Below are positions 54,018 through 62,631 of a stretch of 64,000 bases of DNA, piece after piece (within the stretch, counting starts at the first letter, position 1; each line of letters starts with the position of its first letter). The notes under the pieces were generated by a model. The model made no database searches and was not told the DNA's origin. It saw only the letters and a list, made by a program, of their open reading frames with translations. A program made the position numbers and the translations under genes. The DNA is from Pseudomonas sp. ATCC PTA-122608 (GTDB taxonomy: Bacteria > Pseudomonadota > Gammaproteobacteria > Pseudomonadales > Pseudomonadaceae), in NCBI RefSeq assembly GCF_001952855.1, contig NZ_LPNO01000053.1, forward strand, positions 186,001 to 250,000, written 5' to 3'.

Positions 54018-55067
54018 ATGGATATCAAGACTGCCCTGAGCCGTATCGTCGGCCATCTGGACCTGAGCACCGCTGAAATGAGCGATGTGATGCGCGAGAT
54101 CATGACCGGTCAATGCACCGACGCACAGATTGGCGCGTTCATGATGGCAATGCGCATGAAGAGCGAGAGCATCGACGAAATCGTCGGCGCCGTGTCGGTG
54201 ATGCGTGAGCTGGCCGACAAGGTCGAACTCAAGACCCTCGATGGTGTGGTCGACGTGGTCGGCACCGGCGGCGATGGTGCGAACATTTTCAACGTGTCGA
54301 CGGCGGCATCCTTTGTAGTGGCAGCTGCTGGCTGCACGGTGGCCAAACACGGTAACCGCGCGGTGTCGGGTAAAAGCGGCAGTGCCGATTTGCTGGAGGC
54401 CGCAGGTATCTACCTCAACCTGACCCCGGTACAAGTGGCGCGTTGCATCGATAACGTCGGCATCGGCTTCATGTTCGCCCAGTCCCATCACGGCGCAATG
54501 AAGCACGCCGCCGGCCCGCGCAAGGACTTGGGCCTGCGTACCCTGTTCAACATGCTCGGCCCGCTTACGAATCCGGCCGGTGTGAAGCACCAGGTGGTGG
54601 GCGTGTTCAGCCAGGCGCTGTGCCGGCCATTGGCCGAAGTCTTGCAGCGCCTGGGCAGCAAGCACGTGCTGGTGGTGCACTCCAAGGATGGCCTGGACGA
54701 GTTCAGCCTGGCCGCACCGACCTTCGTGGCGGAGCTGAAGGACGACCAGGTCACCGAATATTGGGTCGAGCCTGAAGACCTCGGCATGAAAAGCCAGAGC
54801 CTGCACGGCCTGGCGGTGGAAAGCCCGGCGGCCTCCCTTGAATTGATTCGCGATGCCCTGGGGCGTCGCAAGACCGAAAACGGCCAGAAAGCCGCAGAAA
54901 TGATTGTGCTCAATGCCGGTGCGGCGCTGTATGCCGCGGATCACGCCTACAGTCTTAAAGAGGGTGTTGCCCTCGCTCATGATGCATTGCATACCGGGCT
55001 GGCGCGCGAAAAGCTCGAAGAACTGGGTGCGTTTACTGCGGTGTTCAAAGTGGAGAATGAAGGATGA
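54018..55067 (+). CDS. trpD: Anthranilate phosphoribosyltransferase
   Basis: A 349-residue transferase joining anthranilate and PRPP. The PRPP/Mg site is VVGTGGDGANIFNVSTAAS; KHGNRAVSGKSGSADLLEA and the RTLFNMLGPLTNPA block bind anthranilate. It overlaps trpC by 4 bp, so translation is coupled. Confidence 0.98.
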   Translation: MDIKTALSRIVGHLDLSTAEMSDVMREIMTGQCTDAQIGAFMMAMRMKSESIDEIVGAVSVMRELADKVELKTLDGVVDVVGTGGDGANIFNVSTAASFVVAAAGCTVAKHGNRAVSGKSGSADLLEAAGIYLNLTPVQVARCIDNVGIGFMFAQSHHGAMKHAAGPRKDLGLRTLFNMLGPLTNPAGVKHQVVGVFSQALCRPLAEVLQRLGSKHVLVVHSKDGLDEFSLAAPTFVAELKDDQVTEYWVEPEDLGMKSQSLHGLAVESPAASLELIRDALGRRKTENGQKAAEMIVLNAGAALYAADHAYSLKEGVALAHDALHTGLAREKLEELGAFTAVFKVENEG

Positions 55068-55900
55068 GTGTTCCGACCGTTCTGGAGAAAATCCTGGCCC
55101 GCAAGGCGCAAGAAGTCGCTGAGCGCCGCGCCCGGATCAGCCTGGCTGAGCTGGAAGGCCTGGCGAAAACCGCTGATGCACCGCGCGGGTTTGCCAATGC
55201 GCTGATCAAGCAGGCCAAGGAAAAGCAGCCGGCCGTTATTGCTGAAATCAAAAAGGCTTCGCCGAGCAAGGGCGTGATTCGCGAGATCTTCATCCCTGAA
55301 GACATTGCCAAAAGCTACGAGAAGGGCGGCGCGACGTGCCTCTCGGTGTTGACCGATATCGACTTCTTCCAGGGCTCCGACCTGTACCTGCAGCAAGCGC
55401 GTGCCGCGTGCTCGCTGCCGGTGATCCGCAAGGACTTCATGGTCGACCCCTACCAGATCGTCGAAGCCCGTGCGTTGGGCGCCGATTGCGTGCTGTTGAT
55501 CGTCTCCGCGCTGGATGACGTGAAGATGGCCGAGCTGGCGGCCGTGGCCAAAAGTGTTGGCCTCGACGTGCTGGTGGAAGTGCACGACGGTGATGAACTG
55601 GAACGTGCGTTGAAAACCCTCGACACACCGTTGGTGGGCGTCAACAACCGCAACCTGCACACTTTTGAAGTCAGCCTGGAAAACACCCTCGACCTGTTGC
55701 CGCGTATCCCGCGTGACCGGTTGGTGATTACCGAAAGTGGCATCGTCAATCGTGCCGATGTTGAACTGATGGAAATCAGCGGCGTGTACTCGTTCCTCGT
55801 CGGCGAAACCTTCATGCGTGCCGAGAACCCGGGGGCTGAATTGCAGCGCCTGTTCTTCCCGGAGCGTGGCGTCGCCGTCAGCGGTTCGACCCTGGATTGA
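55064..55900 (+). CDS. trpC: Indole-3-glycerol phosphate synthase
   Basis: A 278-residue TIM-barrel enzyme closing the indole ring. Catalytic Lys/Glu segments: VIAEIKKASPSKGVIRE, CLSVLTDIDFFQGS, VIRKDFMVDPYQI, LVEVHDG and VGVNNRNLHTFEV. A stand-alone TrpC, not fused to TrpF as in E. coli. The stop shares one base with the start of the following lipoate-ligase-like gene. Confidence 0.98.
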   Translation: MSVPTVLEKILARKAQEVAERRARISLAELEGLAKTADAPRGFANALIKQAKEKQPAVIAEIKKASPSKGVIREIFIPEDIAKSYEKGGATCLSVLTDIDFFQGSDLYLQQARAACSLPVIRKDFMVDPYQIVEARALGADCVLLIVSALDDVKMAELAAVAKSVGLDVLVEVHDGDELERALKTLDTPLVGVNNRNLHTFEVSLENTLDLLPRIPRDRLVITESGIVNRADVELMEISGVYSFLVGETFMRAENPGAELQRLFFPERGVAVSGSTLD

Positions 55901-56598
55901 TGATGACCCAGCCGGTGGCGATGACGGTCGAGGCAGGCCTTAAGGCCGAGCAGGATTTGCTCGCCGCTGTCTGCGCGGGTGAGCAGTCGTTCGGTCTGCT
56001 GTTCTGGCAGCCCAGCGATCAAGCGTTGGTGATGCCCCGTCGTTTGAGCCGCCTTCCGGCATTCGAGACCGCCAGTCAGGTGTCGGCAGATGCCGGTTGG
56101 CCGGTGCTGCTGCGGGAAACCGGCGGTGAGCCGGTTCCGCAATCGGCAGCTACGGTCAATATCGCGCTGGTCTACGCGCCACCGCGCAGTGAAGGTGACC
56201 AGGGCCGCATCGAAACCGGCTACCAGCGTTTGTGCCAGCCGATTTGCGACCTGCTTATCGAACTGGGTGGCAATGCATCGGTGGGCGAGATTGACGGAGC
56301 CTTTTGCGACGGTCGCTACAACGTCAACCTGGATGGCCGCAAAATGGTCGGCACTGCCCAGCGCTGGCGCCAGAGTGGCGGGCGCCCGGTGGGGTTGGTG
56401 CATGGTGCGTTGTTGCTGGATGATGATCGCGTCGAGTTGATCGCCGCGGTCAATCGCTTCAATGAAGCGTGTGGTCTGGAACAACGGGTGCGCGCCGAAA
56501 GCCACATCGCCCTGCATGAAGCCTTTGCTGCGCCAGACGCGATTGCCCGGCTCGATACGTTATACCGCCAGATGCTCGCGAGCTTCCTCCCGGTTTAA
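55900..56598 (+). CDS. Lipoate-protein-ligase-family (BPL/LPL fold) protein
   Basis: A 232-residue protein with the biotin/lipoate ligase fold. The Lys-containing motif DGRKMVGTAQRW near residue 145 corresponds to the active-site lysine. The RRxSGGGAVYHD loop that binds lipoyl-AMP in LplA is replaced by a divergent ASVGEIDGAFCDGRYN, so the exact activity (ligase, amidotransferase or octanoyl transferase) is open. Its ATG overlaps the trpC TGA by one base, so it rides on the trpGDC transcript although it has no role in tryptophan synthesis. It converges with vfr, with a 4-bp overlap. Confidence 0.75.
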   Translation: MMTQPVAMTVEAGLKAEQDLLAAVCAGEQSFGLLFWQPSDQALVMPRRLSRLPAFETASQVSADAGWPVLLRETGGEPVPQSAATVNIALVYAPPRSEGDQGRIETGYQRLCQPICDLLIELGGNASVGEIDGAFCDGRYNVNLDGRKMVGTAQRWRQSGGRPVGLVHGALLLDDDRVELIAAVNRFNEACGLEQRVRAESHIALHEAFAAPDAIARLDTLYRQMLASFLPV

Positions 56599-57239
56599 CG
56601 GGTACCGAAGACCACCATGGTCTTGCCTTTGACATGCACCAGGTTGCGTTCTTCCAGGTCCTTCAGCACCCGGCCAACCATTTCCCTCGAGCAACCGACG
56701 ATACGCCCGATCTCCTGACGGGTGATCTTGATCTGCATCCCGTCGGGATGGGTCATGGCATCCGGCTGCTTGCACAGTTCCAGCAGGCAGCGGGCAACCC
56801 GGCCGGTGACGTCGAAAAAAGCCAGGTCGCCGACTTTGCGCGTGGTGTCTCTCAGGCGCTGGGCGATCTGGCCGCTCAAGGCGTACAGGATGTCGGGATC
56901 CTGCTGGGCCAGTTCGCGAAACTTCGCATAGCTGATCTCGGCAACTTCGCACTCGACCTTGGCCCGCACCCAGGCGCTGCGCTCCTGTTCCTTGCCCGCT
57001 TGCTCGAAAAGTCCGAGCTCGCCGAAGAAATCTCCGGTATTGAGGTAGGCGATGATCATTTCGCGGCCATCGTCATCCTCGATCAGGATGGTGACTGAGC
57101 CTTTGATAATGAAGAACAGGGTTTCCGAACGCTCGCCCGCGCAGATGATGTTGTGCTTGGCCGGATGACGCCGGCGCTGACAATGCATCAACAGTTTGTC
57201 GAGGTTCTTGATTTTGGGTGTGGGAGTAATAGCAACCAT
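56595..57239 (-). CDS. vfr: cAMP-binding global regulator Vfr (Crp family)
   Basis: A 214-residue CRP/FNR-family activator, closely matching P. aeruginosa Vfr from its start MVAITPTPKIKNLDKLL to its end VKGKTMVVFGTR. The cAMP-binding barrel carries GDFFGELGLFE and RSAWVRAK; the C-terminal helix-turn-helix is TRQEIGRIVGCSREMVGRVL. In P. aeruginosa it governs virulence genes, while in fluorescent species its role is less clear. The start at MVAITPTP was chosen by homology; the ORF runs 8 codons further. Confidence 0.95.
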   Translation of the reverse strand: MVAITPTPKIKNLDKLLMHCQRRRHPAKHNIICAGERSETLFFIIKGSVTILIEDDDGREMIIAYLNTGDFFGELGLFEQAGKEQERSAWVRAKVECEVAEISYAKFRELAQQDPDILYALSGQIAQRLRDTTRKVGDLAFFDVTGRVARCLLELCKQPDAMTHPDGMQIKITRQEIGRIVGCSREMVGRVLKDLEERNLVHVKGKTMVVFGTR

Positions 57240-57489
57240 GGTTGTATCCCGAAAAGACTGCACGGTGTTGTTGAGCTTGTTTTTTTGGTCAGCGCGATCA
57301 ACGGTTGAGTTATGTCACCCAATGGATGGCAATGCGCCATTGATTTGGCGCCAGCTTAACAGACACATTCTGACTCCATTAGGGAATTTACCCCGTAATC
57401 GCTGCTGATGATCGCTTTCATGGGAAACGCTGAGGTCCCAAGGCCCTGTGCTAAGCTGGCGACCCTTTTTTAGCAGTGGAGTCTGGGCG

Positions 57490-57912
57490 ATGAAGGCACG
57501 CATCCAATGGGCGGGCGAAGCCATGTTCCTCGGTGAGTCGGGCAGTGGCCATGTTGTGGTCATGGACGGCCCGCCGGAGGCCGGTGGCCGCAACCTGGGC
57601 GTACGCCCGATGGAAATGCTCCTGCTCGGTGTAGGCGGTTGCAGCAATTTCGACGTGGTCAGCATCCTGAAGAAATCCCGCCAGGCGGTGGAAAGCTGCG
57701 AAGCGTTCCTGGAAGCTGAGCGTGCGACCGAAGACCCGAAGGTGTTTACCAAGATCCACATGCACTTTGTCGTCAAGGGCCGGGCGCTGAAAGAAGCCCA
57801 GGTCAAGCGTGCCATCGAGCTGTCGGCTGAGAAGTATTGCTCGGCCTCGATCATGCTGGGCGCTGCGGGTGTTGTCATCACTCATGACTACGAGATCATT
57901 GAGTTGGGCTGA
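57490..57912 (+). CDS. OsmC-family protein
   Basis: A 140-residue OsmC/Ohr-superfamily protein, small dimeric thiol peroxidases that reduce organic hydroperoxides. The two redox cysteines are Cys51 (GVGGCSNFDVV) and Cys117 (EKYCSAS). The sequence is nearer to the YhfA-like OsmC group than to Ohr. A strong terminator follows. Divergent from vfr, with 250 bp between the starts. Confidence 0.9.
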   Translation: MKARIQWAGEAMFLGESGSGHVVVMDGPPEAGGRNLGVRPMEMLLLGVGGCSNFDVVSILKKSRQAVESCEAFLEAERATEDPKVFTKIHMHFVVKGRALKEAQVKRAIELSAEKYCSASIMLGAAGVVITHDYEIIELG

Positions 57913-57934
57913 TCGTTGATTGGCAGGCAAAAAG

Positions 57935-57964
57935 AAAGGGCGCTTTAAAAGCGCCCTTTTTTTT
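57935..57964. terminator. Bidirectional intrinsic terminator between osmC-like gene and coq7
   Basis: Perfect AAAGGGCGC/GCGCCCTTT stem with T8 on the plus strand and a CTTTCTTTTT run on the minus strand, between convergent genes. Confidence 0.95.
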
Positions 57965-57980
57965 GCGCCATGCGGGACTG

Positions 57981-58628
57981 TCAGATGCGGTAAGTGCTCT
58001 TGGTCATGACCTTGGCCAACAGGCTCATGCCAAACTTCACCGGAGCCGGGAAGCGGAAGCCGCCCGCGTCCAGCGCGCTTTCGGCGTGATGTTCTTCATC
58101 AATGCGCATCTGCTCAAGAATCGCCCGGGACTTTTCGTCTTCAGCCGGCAGTTGCTCAAGGTGTTCATTGAGGTGCTTGCACACCTGATGCTCGGTGGCA
58201 GCCACAAAACCCAGGCTGACTTTGTCGCTGATCAGCCCGGCTACCGCGCCGATACCAAACGATAAGCCGTAGAACAGCGGATTCAGCACGCTTGGGTGGC
58301 TGTTCAACTGGCGGATGCGTTGCTCGCACCAGGCCAGGTGGTCGATTTCTTCTTCGGCGGCGTGTTCCATCGCGGCGCGCACTTGCGGCAGCTTGGCGGT
58401 CAGGGCCTGGCCTTGGTACAGCGCCTGGGCACAGACTTCACCGGTATGGTTGATGCGCATCAGGCCAGCGACGTGGCGGGTGTCGGTCTCGCTCATCTGC
58501 GCTTCGGGCTGCACGATGGCGGGCGACGGACGGTGCGGTTGACCACTGAATGGCAACAGCGTGCGCATGGCCGTGTCGGCTTGCAGCAACAGGCGATCAA
58601 TCGGCGAGTAGTGACGTTGGGTAGTCAT
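57981..58628 (-). CDS. coq7: 2-nonaprenyl-3-methyl-6-methoxy-1,4-benzoquinol hydroxylase (di-iron)
   Basis: A 215-residue membrane-associated di-iron enzyme, the last hydroxylation of ubiquinone synthesis. It replaces UbiF in Pseudomonas. The carboxylate-bridged iron ligands are in NHTGEVCAQALYQGQ, EEEIDHLAWCEQR and DEEHHAESALDAGG. Conserved neighbour of the HIT and OsmC genes in this genus. Confidence 0.96.
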   Translation of the reverse strand: MTTQRHYSPIDRLLLQADTAMRTLLPFSGQPHRPSPAIVQPEAQMSETDTRHVAGLMRINHTGEVCAQALYQGQALTAKLPQVRAAMEHAAEEEIDHLAWCEQRIRQLNSHPSVLNPLFYGLSFGIGAVAGLISDKVSLGFVAATEHQVCKHLNEHLEQLPAEDEKSRAILEQMRIDEEHHAESALDAGGFRFPAPVKFGMSLLAKVMTKSTYRI

Positions 58629-58706
58629 GCTGACCTCCGGGAAGAATCTCGGCGGCCAGTTTACCGCAAGAGAGGGGGAAGCGTTTGCGCTGGGTCAAAT
58701 TGCTTG

Positions 58707-58800
58707 TGTGGCGAGGGAGCTTGCTCCCGCTGGAGCACGCAGCGCTCCCGGTTTTGTGCGGCCGCTACGCGACCGAGCGGGAGCAAGCTCCCTCGCCACA
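58707..58800. repeat. REP doublet (inverted pair), family TGTGGCGAGGGAGCTTGC
   Basis: Inverted 25-bp arms of the same family as the element at 44346-44438, between coq7 and the HIT gene. Confidence 0.88.
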
Positions 58801-58808
58801 GGTAGTGC

Positions 58809-59147
58809 TCAGCCCGGCGGCCAGTTCATCTGGCGCTGACCCAGCACGTGCATATGGATGTGATAAACGGTTTGCCCGCCGTCTTCATTGCAGTTCATCA
58901 CCACACGGAAGCCCTTTTCGCAGCCTTGCTCAACCGCCAGGCGTTGGGCGGTGAACAGGATATGCCCGGCCAGTGCCTTGTCTTCCTCGGTGAGGTCGTT
59001 AAGGGTGCGGATCGGCTTTTTCGGGATCACCAGGAAATGCACCGGAGCCATTGGCGCGATGTCGTGGAACGCCAGGACCTGGTCATCCTCGTAGATGATC
59101 TTCGCGGGTATTTCTCTGTTGATGATCTTGGTGAACAGAGTATCCAC
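58809..59147 (-). CDS. HIT-family nucleotide-binding protein (HinT-like)
   Basis: A 112-residue purine-nucleoside phosphoramidase-like HIT protein. The histidine triad is HIHMHVLGQRQM; DTLFTKIINREIPAKIIYED is the usual N-terminus. The start is a GTG with GGAG about 11 bases upstream; the 26 upstream codons have no homology. It probably hydrolyses AMP-N conjugates. Confidence 0.93.
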   Translation of the reverse strand: MDTLFTKIINREIPAKIIYEDDQVLAFHDIAPMAPVHFLVIPKKPIRTLNDLTEEDKALAGHILFTAQRLAVEQGCEKGFRVVMNCNEDGGQTVYHIHMHVLGQRQMNWPPG

Positions 59148-59193
59148 AGCTGTTTCTCCATTGTGAAAGTGCAGGGTGAGTGTACTCAGGCGA

Positions 59194-59982
59194 TCAGCGC
59201 GGGCAATAGGCCTTGTTGATCGCACCGGCGATTTTGCGGGTCAGCCAGCGCGGGCTCAGGCGCGGGCTGAACGCCAGCCAGCGATTACGCCGGCCCGGAA
59301 TGATGATGGCTTTGTTCTTGGCCAGGGCGCGCACGGTGTAAAGCGCGACTTCTTCCGGGCTCATCAGCTGTTGGCTGCGGTCCAGCTTGGCGGTGTCCAT
59401 TTGCGCGGTGCCGAAGAATGCGGTGCGGGTCGGGCCCGGGCAGAGCACGGAAACCTTGATGCCGCAGGTCTTCAGTTCCTCGCGCAAGCCTTCGGAGAAG
59501 TGCAGCACGTAGGCCTTGCTGGCGTAGTACGTGCTCATCCACGGCCCTGGCTGGAAGGCCGCCACCGACGCGACGTTGAGAATCTGCCCGCCGCCGTGCA
59601 GGGCCATGGCATTGCCGAGTGCATGGCACATGCGGGTCAGGGCCAGGATGTTGACTTCCATCAGGTCCTGTTCGGTCATCCAGTCCTGTGCCAGGAACGG
59701 GCCGCTGGTGCCGATGCCGGCGCAATTGACCAGCAGGTCGATCTGCCGCTCGCCTTCCTCAAGCTCCAGCAGGAACCCCGACAGCCGCAAGGGTTCACCG
59801 AGGTCGCAGGCACGGAACAGCACTTCGACGCCGAAGCGTTGAGTCAATTCGATTGCAATGCTTTCCAACTGATCACGCTGGCGGGCCACCAGAATCAAGC
59901 TGCGGCCGCGACGGGCCAGTGCTTCGGCCAAGGCCAGGCCGATGCCGCTGGAGGCACCGGTGATCAGAGCGTAACGGGTCAT
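59194..59982 (-). CDS. Short-chain dehydrogenase/reductase (SDR)
   Basis: A 262-residue classical SDR with the NAD(P) motif TGASSGIG at the N-terminus, NCAGIG, and the Ser-Tyr-Lys active site (ASVAAF ... STYYASKAYV). An extended C-terminus with basic residues (GRRNRWLAFSPRLSPRWLTRK) hints at membrane association. The internal ATG at MTRYALIT has GGAGAAA seven bases upstream and is preferred over an ATG four codons earlier. Substrate unknown. Confidence 0.92.
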   Translation of the reverse strand: MTRYALITGASSGIGLALAEALARRGRSLILVARQRDQLESIAIELTQRFGVEVLFRACDLGEPLRLSGFLLELEEGERQIDLLVNCAGIGTSGPFLAQDWMTEQDLMEVNILALTRMCHALGNAMALHGGGQILNVASVAAFQPGPWMSTYYASKAYVLHFSEGLREELKTCGIKVSVLCPGPTRTAFFGTAQMDTAKLDRSQQLMSPEEVALYTVRALAKNKAIIIPGRRNRWLAFSPRLSPRWLTRKIAGAINKAYCPR

Positions 59983-60044
59983 GCGTTTCTCCATCGCAAC
60001 GCTACCGGGCCTGTGACAGAGGCGTCACAGGCGTCGGGCGTTTT

Positions 60045-61010
60045 TCACTGTTGCGTAGAGTCTACAGGTTCGGCTGTGTCGTCAGCACTTTGCACGTCGA
60101 CTTCATCGACGGTGGTGGCCTGGTCGCTGTCGTCATCGGAGTTGATGGAGCTGCTTTCGTAGCTGCCGCCTACGTCGCTTTCCAGTTGGTCCAGGTAGCC
60201 GCTCATGCCCACTAGCACTGCGCCGGCAAAGACCAAAGGAATGAATGCCAGCCACAGGGCGGACAGGATTTTTACCGCGGTAGAGTTGCGCGGTGGTGGC
60301 GCGCCGTACTGGTTGGCGCCGGTGTTGCCTGGGAGAACCATCAGCAGAATCGGGAAGATGCTGCCTACGAAGGGCACCAAGTGCAGGAACCACAGCCAGC
60401 CGGACCAGCCCAGGTCATGCAGGCGCTGCACGGTGATCTGCACGCTGACCCACACAGCGGCCACGAGCAGCGCAATCCCCACCAGGAAGCCAATGACCAT
60501 GGCAATCGTCGGAGACACCGCGGCGATGCCCAGCCCGACAGTGAAGAACGCGCCTGAGATAAGGAGCATCACCACGCTCAACACCAGCGTCCACGCCAGG
60601 AAGCGCAGGCGTCCGATACGCCCGTTGACGGTGAACACTTTAAGGGTGGAAAACTCCGGCAGGTTCTCGCCGACGGCTGCCCGGGGCGGGGCGTAAGGCG
60701 AAGCGGCGGGGCGGGTGTAATCAATGGAGCTGCCGGAGTCCGTTTCGTGTGTTTCGGCAAGGCTGAAGGCGACGGGCTGCTCTTCTTCTATGCGCGCATC
60801 GACCCCGGCGTTTTTCAGCGCTTGCAGATAGGTCTCTGCATCGGCGCGAGAAAGGTCACGCTTCAGGGCGACCGGGCGGCCGGTAAAGAGTTTTTCGATC
60901 GCTTCAACGTCGCTTTTGAACAGTTCGGCGAGATTCAGCTTGGCGGTGGTGCTCTCGACACCCGGGAGCAATGCGCCATCAAACACAATCTTGAAACGGT
61001 TGTCGCTCAT
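60045..61010 (-). CDS. DUF805 inner-membrane protein with soluble N-terminal domain
   Basis: A 321-residue protein. The N-terminal ~80 residues form a soluble domain (FKIVFDGALLPGVES ... KRDLSRADAETYLQALKNAG), followed by a Pro/Ala linker and a DUF805 membrane domain with four helices and the family motif RIGRLRFLAW plus QRLHDLGWSGWLW. A very acidic Asp/Ser/Thr tail ends the protein. Function unknown; probably a membrane scaffold or stress protein. Confidence 0.82.
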   Translation of the reverse strand: MSDNRFKIVFDGALLPGVESTTAKLNLAELFKSDVEAIEKLFTGRPVALKRDLSRADAETYLQALKNAGVDARIEEEQPVAFSLAETHETDSGSSIDYTRPAASPYAPPRAAVGENLPEFSTLKVFTVNGRIGRLRFLAWTLVLSVVMLLISGAFFTVGLGIAAVSPTIAMVIGFLVGIALLVAAVWVSVQITVQRLHDLGWSGWLWFLHLVPFVGSIFPILLMVLPGNTGANQYGAPPPRNSTAVKILSALWLAFIPLVFAGAVLVGMSGYLDQLESDVGGSYESSSINSDDDSDQATTVDEVDVQSADDTAEPVDSTQQ

Positions 61011-61073
61011 GCGGGCATCCTTGTCACTTGAATGGGGGAAGCCTGCTTTGATCAGCAGGCGTTACATCGCGGG

Positions 61074-62042
61074 TCAGCGTGGCCAGCGTGCCGGCAGTTG
61101 TGCCGCGTGCTCGAGCGCCTTGCGGTATTCGGCATCCAGGCGGGCCACGAGTTCATCGACGCTGGGCAAATCATCAATCTCACCGACACCCTGGCCGGCG
61201 GACCACACGGTCTTCCAGGCTTTGGCTTCGTCGTTGAGTGGCTTGAGCTTGGAGCCGAAATTGACTTCGCCCTTGCCTTGCAGCGCGGCAAGGTCGAAAC
61301 CGGCGTTTTCCAGGCTTTGGCGCATGAAGCTTGCGGGTACACCGGAGACGGCTGGAGTGTGCACGATGTCGGCGGCGCGCGATGTGAGCAGCATCTCTTT
61401 ATAAGCATCCGGGGCGTGGCTTTCGGTGGTGCCGATAAAGCGGGTGCCGAAATAGGCCAAGTCGGCACCGAGCAACTGCGCCGCGAGGATCTCGTGGCCG
61501 TGGTTGAGGCAACCAGCGAGTAGCAGGGTCTTGTCGAAGAACTGACGGATTTCTGCAATCAGCGAGAACGGGCTCCAAGTGCCGGCGTGACCACCGGCGC
61601 CGGCTGCAACGGCGATCAAACCGTCGACGCCAGCCTCAGCGGCTTTCTCTGCATGGCGCCGGGTGGTGACATCGTGGAATACCAGGCCGCCGTAGCTGTG
61701 TACGGCGTCCACCAATTCTTTTACCGCGCCCAGGCTGGTGATGACGATCGGCACTTTGTGCTCGACGCAGATCGCCAGGTCAGCTTCCACGCGCGGATTG
61801 CTGTTGTGCACGATCAGGTTGACCGCATAGGGCGCCGGGTTGTCCAGCAGCGCCAGGCCCGCTTCGATCTCTTCCAGCCATGCCTTGAAACCGCTGCTTT
61901 CCCGTTGGTTGAGGGCAGGGAAGCTGCCGACGATTCCGTTACGGCAGCAGGCCAGAACCAGTTGCGGGTTGGAAATCAGAAACATCGGCGCAGCCACTAC
62001 AGGCAGGCGCAGACTGTGTTCGAGCGAAGCGGGCAGCGACAT
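61074..62042 (-). CDS. Nitronate monooxygenase-like flavoprotein (NPD family)
   Basis: A 322-residue FMN TIM-barrel enzyme of the 2-nitropropane-dioxygenase family. It has RLPVVAAPMFLISNPQLVLA at the N-terminus and the FMN phosphate loop IAVAAGAGGHAGTWSPF with its conserved His. Family members oxidise alkyl nitronates or act as NADH:quinone reductases; the sequence alone does not decide which. It is followed within 70 bp by the DUF805 gene on the same strand. Confidence 0.87.
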   Translation of the reverse strand: MSLPASLEHSLRLPVVAAPMFLISNPQLVLACCRNGIVGSFPALNQRESSGFKAWLEEIEAGLALLDNPAPYAVNLIVHNSNPRVEADLAICVEHKVPIVITSLGAVKELVDAVHSYGGLVFHDVTTRRHAEKAAEAGVDGLIAVAAGAGGHAGTWSPFSLIAEIRQFFDKTLLLAGCLNHGHEILAAQLLGADLAYFGTRFIGTTESHAPDAYKEMLLTSRAADIVHTPAVSGVPASFMRQSLENAGFDLAALQGKGEVNFGSKLKPLNDEAKAWKTVWSAGQGVGEIDDLPSVDELVARLDAEYRKALEHAAQLPARWPR

Positions 62043-62066
62043 TGGAAGTACCCCGAGTAATAGAGA

Positions 62067-62495
62067 CTAGAACGGTTTAACCACGACCAAAATTACGATA
62101 GCCAGCAATATCAGAACTGGCACTTCATTGAACCAGCGATAAAAGACATGGCTGCGGGTGTTTTCGCCACGGGCAAAACGTTTTACCTGCGCGCCGCACA
62201 TGTGGTGGTAGCCAATCAGCAGTACTACCAGAGTCAACTTGGCGTGAATCCACGCACCGGATTGAAAGATGGCGGGATTGAGGTAGATCAGCCAGCCGCC
62301 GAACACCAGGCTGGCAATCATCGCCGGCCCCATGATGCCGCGGTAGAGCTTGCGCTCCATTACGCTGAAGCGTTCCTTGCTGACGGTGTCCTCGCTTTGG
62401 GCGTGGTAGACGAACAGGCGCGGAAGGTAGAACAGCGCGGCAAACCAGCAAACGATGCTGACGATATGGAAGGCTTTTACCCATAGATAAAGCAT
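62067..62495 (-). CDS. hemJ: Protoporphyrinogen IX oxidase HemJ
   Basis: A 142-residue four-helix membrane protein of the HemJ/UPF0093 family, which oxidises protoporphyrinogen to protoporphyrin in heme synthesis in bacteria lacking HemG/HemY. Conserved His10 in WVKAFHIVSIVCWFAALFYL, the H-bearing LLIGYHHMCG and the C-terminal RWFNEVPVLILLAIVILVV agree with the family. Divergent from argC, with about 136 bp between. Confidence 0.9.
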   Translation of the reverse strand: MLYLWVKAFHIVSIVCWFAALFYLPRLFVYHAQSEDTVSKERFSVMERKLYRGIMGPAMIASLVFGGWLIYLNPAIFQSGAWIHAKLTLVVLLIGYHHMCGAQVKRFARGENTRSHVFYRWFNEVPVLILLAIVILVVVKPF

Positions 62496-62631
62496 TTTTA
62501 GTTATTCCCAGGTTCACGGTAGCTGAAGATAGTAGTGGCTCAAGCGTATACACGTCACGTTGACGGTTGTCGCAGGACGATACGGACCCTATTATCGACG
62601 GCTTTCCAGTGGGTTCGTTGAGGGCAGGTTT

